DNA of 5,407 nucleotides from Abditibacteriota bacterium. GTDB taxonomy: Bacteria; Armatimonadota; UBA5829. The position numbers were made by a program, and so were the translations under genes. The notes beneath the pieces were generated by a model that saw nothing but the letters and a program-made list of their open reading frames with translations, was not told where the DNA came from and made no database searches. Below, one piece after another: positions 1 through 5,399 of the stretch (position 1 is the stretch's first letter; each line of letters begins with the position of its first letter). Where the stretch lies: the NCBI GenBank assembly GCA_017958015.1, contig JAGDDM010000284.1, positions 1 through 5,407 of the forward strand, in the 5' to 3' direction.

Positions 1-548
1 AGGCCGGCGCACTGGGGGTACGTTTTACTCCGATCGGAGGTGACGCCCAAAATGCCTATGCGGATGCCGCCTGTTTCGATGATTGTGTAGGGTTTGTGTT
101 TAAGCTTGCCCGAGGGGTCGGTGAGGTTGGCGGCGAGTACGGGGAAGTTGGCGTGGCGGATGAGGTCCGCGAGAATGCTTTGGGATTCGACTCCCTCTGT
201 GGCCTTGAGCTCATTGTTTCCCAGGGCCATGGCGTCGACGCCGATGATGTTCATGCACTCAAACTCCGGCCTGCCGTGAAAGCGGGAGTATTTGCCCCGG
301 GTGAAGGTGTCTCCCGCGTCCAGATAGAGCACCGGCCCCTTGGCGGAAGATCGGATGTCCCGAATCATGGCGGCCCGCATGGCCATGCCTCCGGCGCTTA
401 TGAGCTCAACCTCGTGACCGGAGTAGTTCCGGGGCAGGATTGTGTCGTGGACGTCGTTTGTGTGGAGAATCGTCAAAGTCTTTTCCGCCGCGCCGCAGGG
501 CAGGGCGGTGAGAATCGCGAGGGCTATGAGAATCGAAAGTTTTTTCAT
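1..548 (-). CDS. 5'-nucleotidase-type metallophosphatase paralogue, catalytic His lost (3' end outside window)
   Basis: The first 182 residues of a secreted calcineurin-like phosphoesterase of the UshA/5'-nucleotidase type are visible; the frame is open to the left edge. Residues 1-20 form a Sec signal peptide (MKK, hydrophobic core, cleavage near CGA-A). The first metal-binding motif HTNDVH is at residues 29-34 (Asp32, His34) and DAGD at 77-80. Where active enzymes have GNH(E/D), this protein has GNNE (110-113), so the metal-ligand Asn111 stays but the catalytic His is Asn112. The codon is AAT against CAC in the neighbouring paralogue, two base changes, so a single sequencing error does not explain it. 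The start 3 bp after the stop of the upstream paralogue has a good ribosome binding site. Mature parts are about 60% identical to the paralogue by eye. I infer reduced activity or a binding role; the remaining metal ligands lie outside the window. The reading frame shows no break, so I do not call it a pseudogene. Confidence 0.85.
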   Translation of the reverse strand, partial: MKKLSILIALAILTALPCGAAEKTLTILHTNDVHDTILPRNYSGHEVELISAGGMAMRAAMIRDIRSSAKGPVLYLDAGDTFTRGKYSRFHGRPEFECMNIIGVDAMALGNNELKATEGVESQSILADLIRHANFPVLAANLTDPSGKLKHKPYTIIETGGIRIGILGVTSDRSKTYPQCAG

Positions 549-551
549 GCT

Positions 552-1508
552 CTATTCCTTTATGTATTTCCGCAGGATTTCGTTGATGCTCGGGTCCGGG
601 CGGACATCCCGCACGGGGACAAGCTTTCCCGAATAGGATTTTACTCTGTATCGTCCGCCGATGTCTGTCAGAACCATGTCCAGGCGGCCCAGGCACACGC
701 CGAACTCACCGTCCTGAACGCAGAGGGTTCCCCCCGTTTCCTCCGGCTCGTATTGCCGTTTGTGGGAGGTAAACTTCCGGGGAGAGCGGAGCCATGTGTG
801 GCTGTCGCCGCCCACAATGACGTCGATTTCCGGGAAGCGTATGGCGAGAACCGCATCAACGCCGTAGCTCACGTGGGTGAGGGCGATGAGAAAGTCGTAT
901 TTTCCCCTCATTTCCCCGATGATTTTTTCCGTTGTCTCGATGGGGTCATCGAACACCAGCCCGGCGCACTGGGGGTATTCCTCCGTCCGTTTGGCGGTCA
1001 CTCCGAAAACGCCTATGCGCAAGCCGTCTTTCCGGATGATGACGTAGGGCTTCGGCTTCAGCCTGCCGGAAGGGTCCGAGACGTTGCCGCAGAGTACGGG
1101 AAAAGCGGCGTTGTCAATCAAATCCGCCAACATGGCCTGTGACTCCGTCCCCTCCGACGCCTGAAAGTCGTGGTTGCCCAGGACGGCGGCGTCAACACCC
1201 ATAGCGCTCATGCACTCAAACTCCGGAACGCCCATGAAGGGGGAGTGGGAATCGCCCAAAAAGATGTCGCCGGCGTCGAGATATATTACGGGACCCTTCG
1301 TCGACGCTCTCGCCTCCCTAATCATTGTTGCCCGCATGGCCATGCCCCCGGCGGATGTGAGGACGAACCCGTCGGCGCCCTTGTAGTCCCGGGGCAGGAG
1401 ATTGCCGTGGACGTCGTTGGTGTGGAGAATCGTCAGGGTTTTCTCCGCCGCAAAAGAGGGAGTGAGCAGAGACGAAAGGACAATGAGACAAATTATAAGC
1501 TTTTTCAT
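552..1508 (-). CDS. secreted 5'-nucleotidase-like metallophosphatase, catalytic domain only
   Basis: This 318-residue exported protein belongs to the 5'-nucleotidase/2',3'-cyclic phosphodiesterase branch of the metallophosphatases, which remove phosphate from extracytoplasmic nucleotides. Residues 1-20 are a signal peptide (MKK, hydrophobic run, cleavage near SFA-A). Metal-site motifs follow in the family order: HTNDVH 29-34 (Asp32, His34), DAGD 78-81 (Asp81), GNHD 111-114 (Asn112, His113), THVS 211-214 (His212) and GGDSH 233-237. In the last motif the usual first His of GGHSH is Asp235, and the Asp that follows the GNHE motif in UshA is Gln116. Both could change metal affinity or specificity. 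The protein ends shortly after the catalytic domain and lacks the C-terminal substrate-binding domain of full 5'-nucleotidases (usually 500-600 residues). It is therefore a minimal form, and its substrate cannot be inferred. It is the first gene of a two-gene operon with the paralogue 3 bp downstream. The start is supported by the signal peptide and by a strong promoter immediately upstream. Confidence 0.9.
   Translation of the reverse strand: MKKLIICLIVLSSLLTPSFAAEKTLTILHTNDVHGNLLPRDYKGADGFVLTSAGGMAMRATMIREARASTKGPVIYLDAGDIFLGDSHSPFMGVPEFECMSAMGVDAAVLGNHDFQASEGTESQAMLADLIDNAAFPVLCGNVSDPSGRLKPKPYVIIRKDGLRIGVFGVTAKRTEEYPQCAGLVFDDPIETTEKIIGEMRGKYDFLIALTHVSYGVDAVLAIRFPEIDVIVGGDSHTWLRSPRKFTSHKRQYEPEETGGTLCVQDGEFGVCLGRLDMVLTDIGGRYRVKSYSGKLVPVRDVRPDPSINEILRKYIKE
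556..561 (-). promoter_or_regulatory. ribosome binding site for the downstream nucleotidase paralogue
   Basis: AAAGGA lies 7 nt before the ATG at 548-546, inside the last codons of the upstream paralogue. The two genes are separated by only 3 bp, so terminating ribosomes can pass straight on (translational coupling). This site fixes the start of the downstream gene. Confidence 0.75.
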
Positions 1509-1514
1509 TGCATA

Positions 1515-1543
1515 ATTCTACTACTTACGGCCGAATATGTCAA
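1515..1543 (-). promoter_or_regulatory. sigma-70 promoter of the nucleotidase pair, probably giving a leaderless mRNA
   Basis: A perfect -35 TTGACA (1543-1538), a 17-bp spacer and -10 TAGAAT (1520-1515) read leftwards. The base 7 nt past the -10 is the A of the start codon at 1508, so transcription should begin at or within a base or two of the ATG. No Shine-Dalgarno sequence precedes this ATG, which fits a leaderless transcript. The hexamers are read directly; the start site is inferred. Confidence 0.75.
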
Positions 1544-1550
1544 AAAAGAC

Positions 1551-1579
1551 TTTACTTTTTCCCCGAAATCCGGTATAAT
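1551..1579 (+). promoter_or_regulatory. sigma-70 promoter of the initiator tRNA
   Basis: A -35-like TTTACT (1551-1556), a 17-bp spacer and a perfect -10 TATAAT (1574-1579) are followed by the tRNA 11 bp downstream. This predicts a 5' leader of only about 4-5 nt. The promoter is back to back with the leftward nucleotidase promoter; only 7 bp separate the two -35 hexamers. Confidence 0.75.
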
Positions 1580-1590
1580 ACTATCGTTAA

Positions 1591-1667
<77 letters not shown>

Positions 1668-1669
1668 GT

Positions 1670-1703
1670 AAAAATCCGTGATTCGCCTGAATCACGGATT
1701 TTT
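1670..1703. terminator. intrinsic terminator of the initiator tRNA, symmetric
   Basis: A perfect 15-bp stem (1670-1684 with 1689-1703) and a 4-nt loop GCCT begin 3 nt after the tRNA CCA. The outer part of the stem is five A-T pairs, giving a T run on either strand, so it could terminate in both directions. Its main task should be ending the tRNA transcript. Confidence 0.9.
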
Positions 1704-1705
1704 AA

Positions 1706-1850
1706 ATGATGTCCGTTCCTACGGAACGGATGATGTAACCTATCGGTTATGATGTCACGCTTCGCGTGATGATGTACGCCTACGGCGTATGAAAGAACGG
1801 ACATTACATCATGCGCGGCCTGCCGCGTACATCATTTATCATTCATCATT
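1706..1850. repeat. array of small hairpins with ATGATGT spacers (REP/MITE-like), next to the four-helix-bundle gene
   Basis: Four copies of ATGATGT (starting at 1706, 1730, 1749 and 1769) alternate with short palindromes. The first is CCGTTCC-TAC-GGAACGG (1713-1729). The second is AACC-TATC-GGTT (1737-1748), the third CACGC-TTC-GCGTG (1756-1768) and the fourth ACGCC-TAC-GGCGT (1776-1788). After a partial spacer the polarity flips: ACATCAT, the reverse complement of the spacer, flanks a fifth hairpin (stem 1814-1818/1823-1827, loop CCTG) at 1806-1812 and 1829-1835. A degenerate tail of TCAT repeats ends near 1850. A 10-bp inverted repeat (1709-1718 with 1795-1804) also encloses hairpins 2-4 and would compete with hairpin 1. 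The region codes for nothing I can recognise. Spacer conservation with stems that differ in sequence but keep pairing suggests selection on structure, or repeated insertion of related units. Confidence 0.85.
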
Positions 1851-1870
1851 AAAAGCGTCGCGGTTTGATT

Positions 1871-2227
1871 ATGTCCGAAAATAAACTTCTCGACTGTTCT
1901 TTCGAGTTTGCCAAAACAATCGTAAATATTGCCGATAATATCAAAACTCCCAAGAGTTCTTATATGATTAATCAGCTCGCGAGAGCCGGTACCTCCGTGG
2001 GAGCCAATATTTACGAGGCGCAATACGCCCACGGCAAGCCCGATTTTATCGCGAAACTCGAAATCGCGTTGAAAGAAGCGAACGAAACCCGCTATTGGCT
2101 GAAGTTGTTGACGGAAACCGGAAGAATTAGCAAAGCCGATTTTCAAAACGCCGAAAATCAGTGCGCGAATTTGCGGAGAATGTTAATCGCTTCATGCACA
2201 ACGGCGAAAGCGAATTTGAAGAAGTAA
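1871..2227 (+). CDS. four-helix-bundle protein (23S rRNA intervening-sequence/Avd-like family)
   Basis: This 118-residue protein has the signature of the four-helix-bundle family first known from intervening sequences in 23S rRNA genes and structurally related to Avd of diversity-generating retroelements. The core motif is at residues 35-50 (QLARAGTSVGANIYEA), followed by the amphipathic helix KLEIALKEANETRYWL at 62-77. The first helix covers roughly 5-25 (DCSFEFAKTIVNI) and the last roughly 88-112. Length is normal for the family. I chose ATG 1871 over the in-frame TTG at 1865 because family members begin just before the first helix; no convincing Shine-Dalgarno sequence is visible for either. 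The gene is clearly more A/T-rich than its neighbours and directly follows the hairpin array, suggesting joint acquisition. It is not inside an rRNA gene, and no reverse transcriptase or repeat pair of a retroelement is present. Its molecular function is unknown; the basic C-terminus could contact nucleic acid. Confidence 0.85.
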   Translation: MSENKLLDCSFEFAKTIVNIADNIKTPKSSYMINQLARAGTSVGANIYEAQYAHGKPDFIAKLEIALKEANETRYWLKLLTETGRISKADFQNAENQCANLRRMLIASCTTAKANLKK

Positions 2228-2270
2228 TTTAGGCAGGCCGAATTATCACTTATATCTACGGAAACGAGTT

Positions 2271-2582
2271 ATGCCTTCCACCAAAGAATATTTGAATTTC
2301 GTTCTTGAGCAACTTTCCGGCGGGGAAGATGTGACCTACCGACCCATGATGGGGGAGTACATCATCTACTGCCGGGGCAAGGTTGTGGGCGGTATCTACG
2401 ACGACCGCTTCCTCGTGAAGCCCACAAAGTCCGCGAAACTCCTGCTGCCCGACGCGCCCACGGAGATTCCCTACGAAGGCGCAAAGGCGATGCTTCTTCC
2501 GGATGTTGACGACAGGCAGCTCCTCGCGGAACTCGTCTCCGCCGTGGCGGATGACCTTCCCGAACCGAAAAAACGCAAATAA
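2271..2582 (+). CDS. TfoX N-terminal domain family protein (stand-alone)
   Basis: This 103-residue cytoplasmic protein matches the TfoX/Sxy N-terminal domain family. Motifs run in family order: RPMMGEYIIYCRGKVVGGIYDDRF at residues 24-47 (split as RPMMGEYIIY, then GKVVGGIYDDRF), LVKPT at 48-52 and PYEGAKAML at 67-75, with an acidic then basic tail ending PEPKKRK. In gamma-proteobacterial TfoX this domain is joined to a second C-terminal domain and controls competence genes. Here only the N-domain is present, as is common in Firmicutes, and its role is not known. A link to competence should not be assumed. The ATG at 2271 is preceded by GGAAACG, only a weak Shine-Dalgarno match. It lies 43 bp behind the four-helix-bundle gene and ends right at a strong terminator. 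Its base composition is like that of the surrounding GC-rich genes, so it probably belongs to the resident chromosome. Confidence 0.88.
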   Translation: MPSTKEYLNFVLEQLSGGEDVTYRPMMGEYIIYCRGKVVGGIYDDRFLVKPTKSAKLLLPDAPTEIPYEGAKAMLLPDVDDRQLLAELVSAVADDLPEPKKRK

Positions 2583-2583
2583 A

Positions 2584-2621
2584 AAGTCGGTATGCATTCC
2601 GCATACCGACTTGATTTTTTT
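2584..2621. terminator. bidirectional terminator between converging tfoX-like gene and dehydrogenase operon
   Basis: A perfect 12-bp stem (2584-2595 with 2601-2612) and 5-nt loop ATTCC are followed on the plus strand by GA and seven T. On the minus strand the A run at 2581-2585 supplies a T run. It starts one base after the TfoX-like stop codon and lies 12 bp past the dehydrogenase stop codon, so it can serve both transcripts. Confidence 0.9.
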
Positions 2622-2624
2622 GTG

Positions 2625-3692
2625 TTACTTGTCGAAGACGAGGCCGACCTTGAGGTCGCCTTCTCTGCCGCTTGCCAGGTCGAAGCCCTTTTCCCACTCG
2701 TCGATGGGGAGAATGGTGGAGACGACGCCGTCGGTTTTGAGGTTGCCGTTGGCCATATTCTCGATAACGAAGGGGTAGCAGTAGGGTGACAGGTGGGAGC
2801 CCAGAAGGTCAAGCTCCTTCATGTCGCCGATAATGGACCAGTCCGCGGTGGTTTCGGCGCCGAAGACGGAGAACTCCACGAATCTGCCCAGTTTGCGAAT
2901 CATGTTGAGGCCCTGAATGACGCTGGCGGGGTTGGCGCTCGCCTCGATATAGATATCGCAGCCGTAGCCCTCGGTCATGTCCATGATTTTCTTCACCACG
3001 TCCTCTTTGGCCGGGTTCCAGGTATAGTCCGCGCCGAACTCCGCCGCCTTGGCCAGGCGGTTGTCCTGAATATCAAGAGAGATAAGGGCTTTGGGGTTCT
3101 TCATGCGGGCGTAGGTAATCATGCCCAGACCCAGGGTGCCGGCGCCGGAGATGACCACGATGTCCTCGCAGCCTATCTGTGCTCTGTCAACCGCGTGCTT
3201 CGCGCAGGAGTAGGGCTCAATGAGCAGCGCGCTCTCAAGGGGCAGGTCTTTGGGCACCTTATGCACCACGGAGTTTTTGGGGAACTTCACGTATTCCGCG
3301 AAGCCGCCGTTGGCGCAGGACTGGAATCCGAAAATCTTGTGGGGCTGGCACATCCAATACTTGCCGCTCTTGCAGAACCGGCATTCGCCGCAGGGCAGAA
3401 TCTGGTCGGCGATAAGCCGGTCGCCCACCTTGAAGTCCTTGACGTTTTCGCCCACTTCAACGGCGTAGCCCAAAAATTCGTGTCCGGCGATGCAGGGGGT
3501 GGAGATGGAGTTGCCGTCGCCCCACATTCTGGCGGCGCCGTGGAGGCACTTAACGTCGGAGGCGCAGACGCCGCAGCCTTCGCACTTGATGATGATGTCG
3601 TCGGGACCGCATTCCGGCGTGGGCCAAGCGGTTTCCAGTCTGTAATCGTTGGGTCCGTAGACCACCAAAGCTTTCATTGTTTTGGGTATCAT
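2625..3692 (-). CDS. zinc-dependent medium-chain alcohol/polyol dehydrogenase, copy 2 of tandem pair
   Basis: This 355-residue cytosolic enzyme is a zinc-containing medium-chain dehydrogenase that should oxidise a secondary alcohol or polyol with NAD. The GroES-like catalytic domain holds the catalytic zinc ligands Cys43, His71-Glu72 (GHE) and Glu159 (IEP). The structural zinc lobe has Cys101, Cys104, Cys107 and Cys115. The Rossmann domain carries GAGTLGLG at 183-190, and Asp207 at the end of the second strand favours NAD over NADP. The full length and complete zinc sites indicate an active enzyme. It resembles, to my recollection, proteins annotated as erythritol/L-threitol dehydrogenase, but the substrate is a guess. 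The start ATG overlaps the stop of the upstream paralogue by 4 bp (ATGA), implying translational coupling. An in-frame ATG at residue 6 is possible but would break the overlap. Compared with its partner it lacks three residues in the loop after RMWG (near 58-63) and differs in the stretch SCAN at 125-128, both plausible substrate-loop changes. Confidence 0.9.
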   Translation of the reverse strand: MIPKTMKALVVYGPNDYRLETAWPTPECGPDDIIIKCEGCGVCASDVKCLHGAARMWGDGNSISTPCIAGHEFLGYAVEVGENVKDFKVGDRLIADQILPCGECRFCKSGKYWMCQPHKIFGFQSCANGGFAEYVKFPKNSVVHKVPKDLPLESALLIEPYSCAKHAVDRAQIGCEDIVVISGAGTLGLGMITYARMKNPKALISLDIQDNRLAKAAEFGADYTWNPAKEDVVKKIMDMTEGYGCDIYIEASANPASVIQGLNMIRKLGRFVEFSVFGAETTADWSIIGDMKELDLLGSHLSPYCYPFVIENMANGNLKTDGVVSTILPIDEWEKGFDLASGREGDLKVGLVFDK

Positions 3693-4771
3693 TTGTCAAA
3701 CACCAATCCTATCTTAAAGTCGCCGTCTTTTCCGGAGGCGAGGTCGAAGCCCTTTTCCCACTCCTCGATGGGGAGTACGGTGGACACAACGCCGTCGGTT
3801 TTCAGTTTGCCGCTCGCGATATTCTCAATCACGAAGGGGTAGCAGTAGGGGGAGAGATGGGCGCCCAGAAGGTCAAGTTCCTTCATGTCGCCGATAATGG
3901 ACCAGTCCGCTGTGGTTTCCTTGCCGAAGACGGAGAACTCCACGAAGCGGCCCAGTTTGCGGACCATGGCGAGGCCCTGATTGACGCTGGCGGGGTTGCC
4001 GGTGGCCTCGATGTAGGTGTCGCAGCCGTAGCCCTCGGTCATGTCCATAATTTTCTTCACCACGTCCTCTTTGCCCGGGTTCCAGGCGTAGTCCGCGCCG
4101 AACTCCAGAGCCTTTGCCAGACGGTTGTCCCGCATGTCAAGGGAGATGAGAGCCTTGGGGTTCTTCATGCGGGCGTAGGTAATCATGCCCAGACCCAGAG
4201 TTCCCGCGCCGGAGATGACCACGATGTCCTCGCAGCCTATGTCGGCTCTGTCCACAGCGTGCTTGGAGCAGGCGTAGGGCTCGATAAGCAGGGCGTCCTT
4301 CAGGGGGATATCCTTGGGAACCTTGTGAACCACGGAGGTCTTGGGGAACTTCACGTATTCCGCGAAGCCGCCGTTGTTCTCCGGCTGGTAGCCGAAGATG
4401 TTGTGCCGCTGGCACATCCAATACTTGCCGCTCTTGCAGAACCGGCACTCGCCGCAGGGGACGATCTGGTCGGCAATGACTCTGTCGCCCACCTCGAAGC
4501 CCTTCACGTTTTCGCCGAGCTCAACGATGTAGCCCAGGAACTCATGACCGGCAACGCAGGGAGTCTTGACCCAGGCGTCTTCGGGACCGCTTCCCCACAT
4601 TCTGGCGGCGCCGTGGTAGCACTTGACGTCGCCGGCGCAGATGCCGCAGCCTTCGCATTTGACGATAATGTCGTCGGGGCCGCAGTCGGGAGTGGGGAAG
4701 TCCGTCTCCAAACGGTAATCGTTGGGGCCGTACACCACAAGGGCGCGCATTTTTTCGGGTATATTTTTCAT
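3689..4771 (-). CDS. zinc-dependent medium-chain alcohol/polyol dehydrogenase, copy 1 of tandem pair
   Basis: This is the first gene of the dehydrogenase operon, 360 residues. Catalytic zinc ligands are Cys45, His76-Glu77 and Glu164; structural zinc ligands are Cys106, Cys109, Cys112 and Cys120. The nucleotide-binding motif GAGTLGLG is at 188-195, with Asp212 as the expected NAD-ribose ligand. By hand count about 84% of residues match the downstream copy, so the pair arose by a fairly recent tandem duplication. The main difference is a loop at 61-69 (SGPEDAWVK), three residues longer here and close to the catalytic zinc domain. The start is fixed by AAAGGA 7 nt upstream. The likely reaction is polyol or secondary-alcohol oxidation (or ketone reduction) with NAD(H). 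Erythritol/threitol, sorbitol or threonine-type substrates cannot be told apart from sequence alone. No kinase, transporter or isomerase of a sugar-alcohol pathway lies in the window to help. Confidence 0.9.
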   Translation of the reverse strand: MKNIPEKMRALVVYGPNDYRLETDFPTPDCGPDDIIVKCEGCGICAGDVKCYHGAARMWGSGPEDAWVKTPCVAGHEFLGYIVELGENVKGFEVGDRVIADQIVPCGECRFCKSGKYWMCQRHNIFGYQPENNGGFAEYVKFPKTSVVHKVPKDIPLKDALLIEPYACSKHAVDRADIGCEDIVVISGAGTLGLGMITYARMKNPKALISLDMRDNRLAKALEFGADYAWNPGKEDVVKKIMDMTEGYGCDTYIEATGNPASVNQGLAMVRKLGRFVEFSVFGKETTADWSIIGDMKELDLLGAHLSPYCYPFVIENIASGKLKTDGVVSTVLPIEEWEKGFDLASGKDGDFKIGLVFDK

Positions 4772-4778
4772 ACCGAAA

Positions 4779-4784
4779 TCCTTT
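4779..4784 (-). promoter_or_regulatory. ribosome binding site of dehydrogenase copy 1
   Basis: AAAGGA stands 7 nt upstream of the ATG at 4771-4769. It is the same sequence and spacing as the site before the second nucleotidase gene, so it appears to be the normal form in this genome. Confidence 0.8.
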
Positions 4785-4802
4785 CGATTATTTTATATAT
4801 AC

Positions 4803-4839
4803 ATTATATTATATAAGTGCCGATATAGGCAAATATCGG
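4803..4839 (-). promoter_or_regulatory. dehydrogenase operon promoter with a candidate operator over the -35
   Basis: Reading leftwards, TTGCCT (4832-4827) is an acceptable -35, followed by an 18-bp spacer and a perfect -10 TATAAT (4808-4803), 31 bp before the start codon. The -35 hexamer fills exactly the gap of the inverted repeat CCGATAT-N6-ATATCGG (4820-4839). Such a dyad would let a dimeric repressor block polymerase. The promoter overlaps the last codons of the upstream phosphopantetheinyl transferase gene, so the dehydrogenases can be controlled separately from it. The hexamers and the dyad are visible; regulation is inferred. Confidence 0.6.
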
Positions 4840-5399
4840 ACGGAAAACTCCCTGTTTTTTTTCGCGCACAGGGCGGCGGCGTAGCCCTCGGGGCAGGGGA
4901 CTTCCGCGACGTTGTAATCCGCCGCCGAAAAGGATTTTGCCCCTCCGGCGAAGCCGGCGCCGGTCATTTTAACAACGCTTTCCTTCATGGTCCAGAGTCT
5001 GAAGAAAAGTGTTTTTCGCTTTTCCGGGTCCCTTTCTCCCTCAAGCTCTTTCAGTTCTTCCTCCGAAAAGGCCCGTCTCGCGGCGCCGAGTCGAACTTCC
5101 CCTATCTTTTGAACGTCGCAGCCCACCTCGCAGTCGGAGATGGCGAACATGACAACATCGCCGGAGTGGGAATAGTTGAAGAACACACCCTCCGCTCTCG
5201 GCTTGCCGTGAAGGTCCGTCACAACGGGAATACCGCCCAAAAGTTTCCGAATCATGAGTCCCGCCGCCAGCGACAGCCGCTTGTCGGACTCGAGGCGCAG
5301 AGCGTCCGCCTTCGCCCGGCGTTCCGGAGCGGAGGCGAGGTACATGGCGTCGGTGGAGACGGTGTCATCGAGGATTGTGAAATAAACTTTTGTATTCAT
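4809..5399 (-). CDS. 4'-phosphopantetheinyl transferase, Sfp type
   Basis: This 196-residue cytosolic enzyme should move the 4'-phosphopantetheine arm of coenzyme A onto a serine of a carrier protein (acyl, peptidyl or similar). Family motifs are in order: the basic helix RLSLAAGLMIRKLL at 41-54, KPR at 66-68 followed by FFNYSHSG at 73-80, VGCDVQ at 92-97, and FRLWTMKESVVKMTG at 133-147 with Trp136, Lys139-Glu140 and Lys144. In Sfp, Mg2+ is held by Asp107, Glu109 and Glu151. Asp95 and Glu140 keep two of these, while Glu109 is replaced by Gln97, a substitution I believe occurs in other members. The length is slightly below Sfp (about 224) but the core is complete. The ATG at 5399 is preceded by TTAGCGCC with no clear ribosome binding site. 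An upstream gene may end close by and couple its translation, but that lies outside the window. No carrier protein or synthase is nearby, so the target is unknown. Confidence 0.9.
   Translation of the reverse strand: MNTKVYFTILDDTVSTDAMYLASAPERRAKADALRLESDKRLSLAAGLMIRKLLGGIPVVTDLHGKPRAEGVFFNYSHSGDVVMFAISDCEVGCDVQKIGEVRLGAARRAFSEEELKELEGERDPEKRKTLFFRLWTMKESVVKMTGAGFAGGAKSFSAADYNVAEVPCPEGYAAALCAKKNREFSVRYLPISALI

Noticed and set aside
96..1142. Long plus-strand reading frame of 348 codons opposite the nucleotidase genes
   Set aside because: It mirrors the codon structure of the minus-strand genes in GC-rich DNA, has no recognisable domain, and crosses the boundary between the two real genes.
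1706..1850. CRISPR array
   Set aside because: The repeat is only 7 bp, the intervening segments are 12-17 bp palindromes rather than unique spacers, and no cas gene is present.
1865..1870. TTG at 1865 as start of the four-helix-bundle protein
   Set aside because: It adds only two residues, has no better ribosome binding site, and the ATG at 1871 is the more usual start.
1706..2227. Diversity-generating retroelement, because of the Avd-like protein
   Set aside because: There is no reverse transcriptase, no template/variable repeat pair and no variable target protein in the window.
2793..4816. Two long plus-strand reading frames (349 and 379 codons) opposite the dehydrogenases, similar to each other
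   Set aside because: Their similarity simply reflects the duplicated genes on the other strand. They are rich in Val, Ala, His and Gly with no family motifs, and the minus-strand products have complete zinc and NAD sites.
4793..4816. TTATATA/TATATAA inverted repeat around the dehydrogenase -10 region
   Set aside because: The stretch is almost pure A and T, so such a match is expected by chance; the CCGATAT dyad upstream is the better operator candidate.
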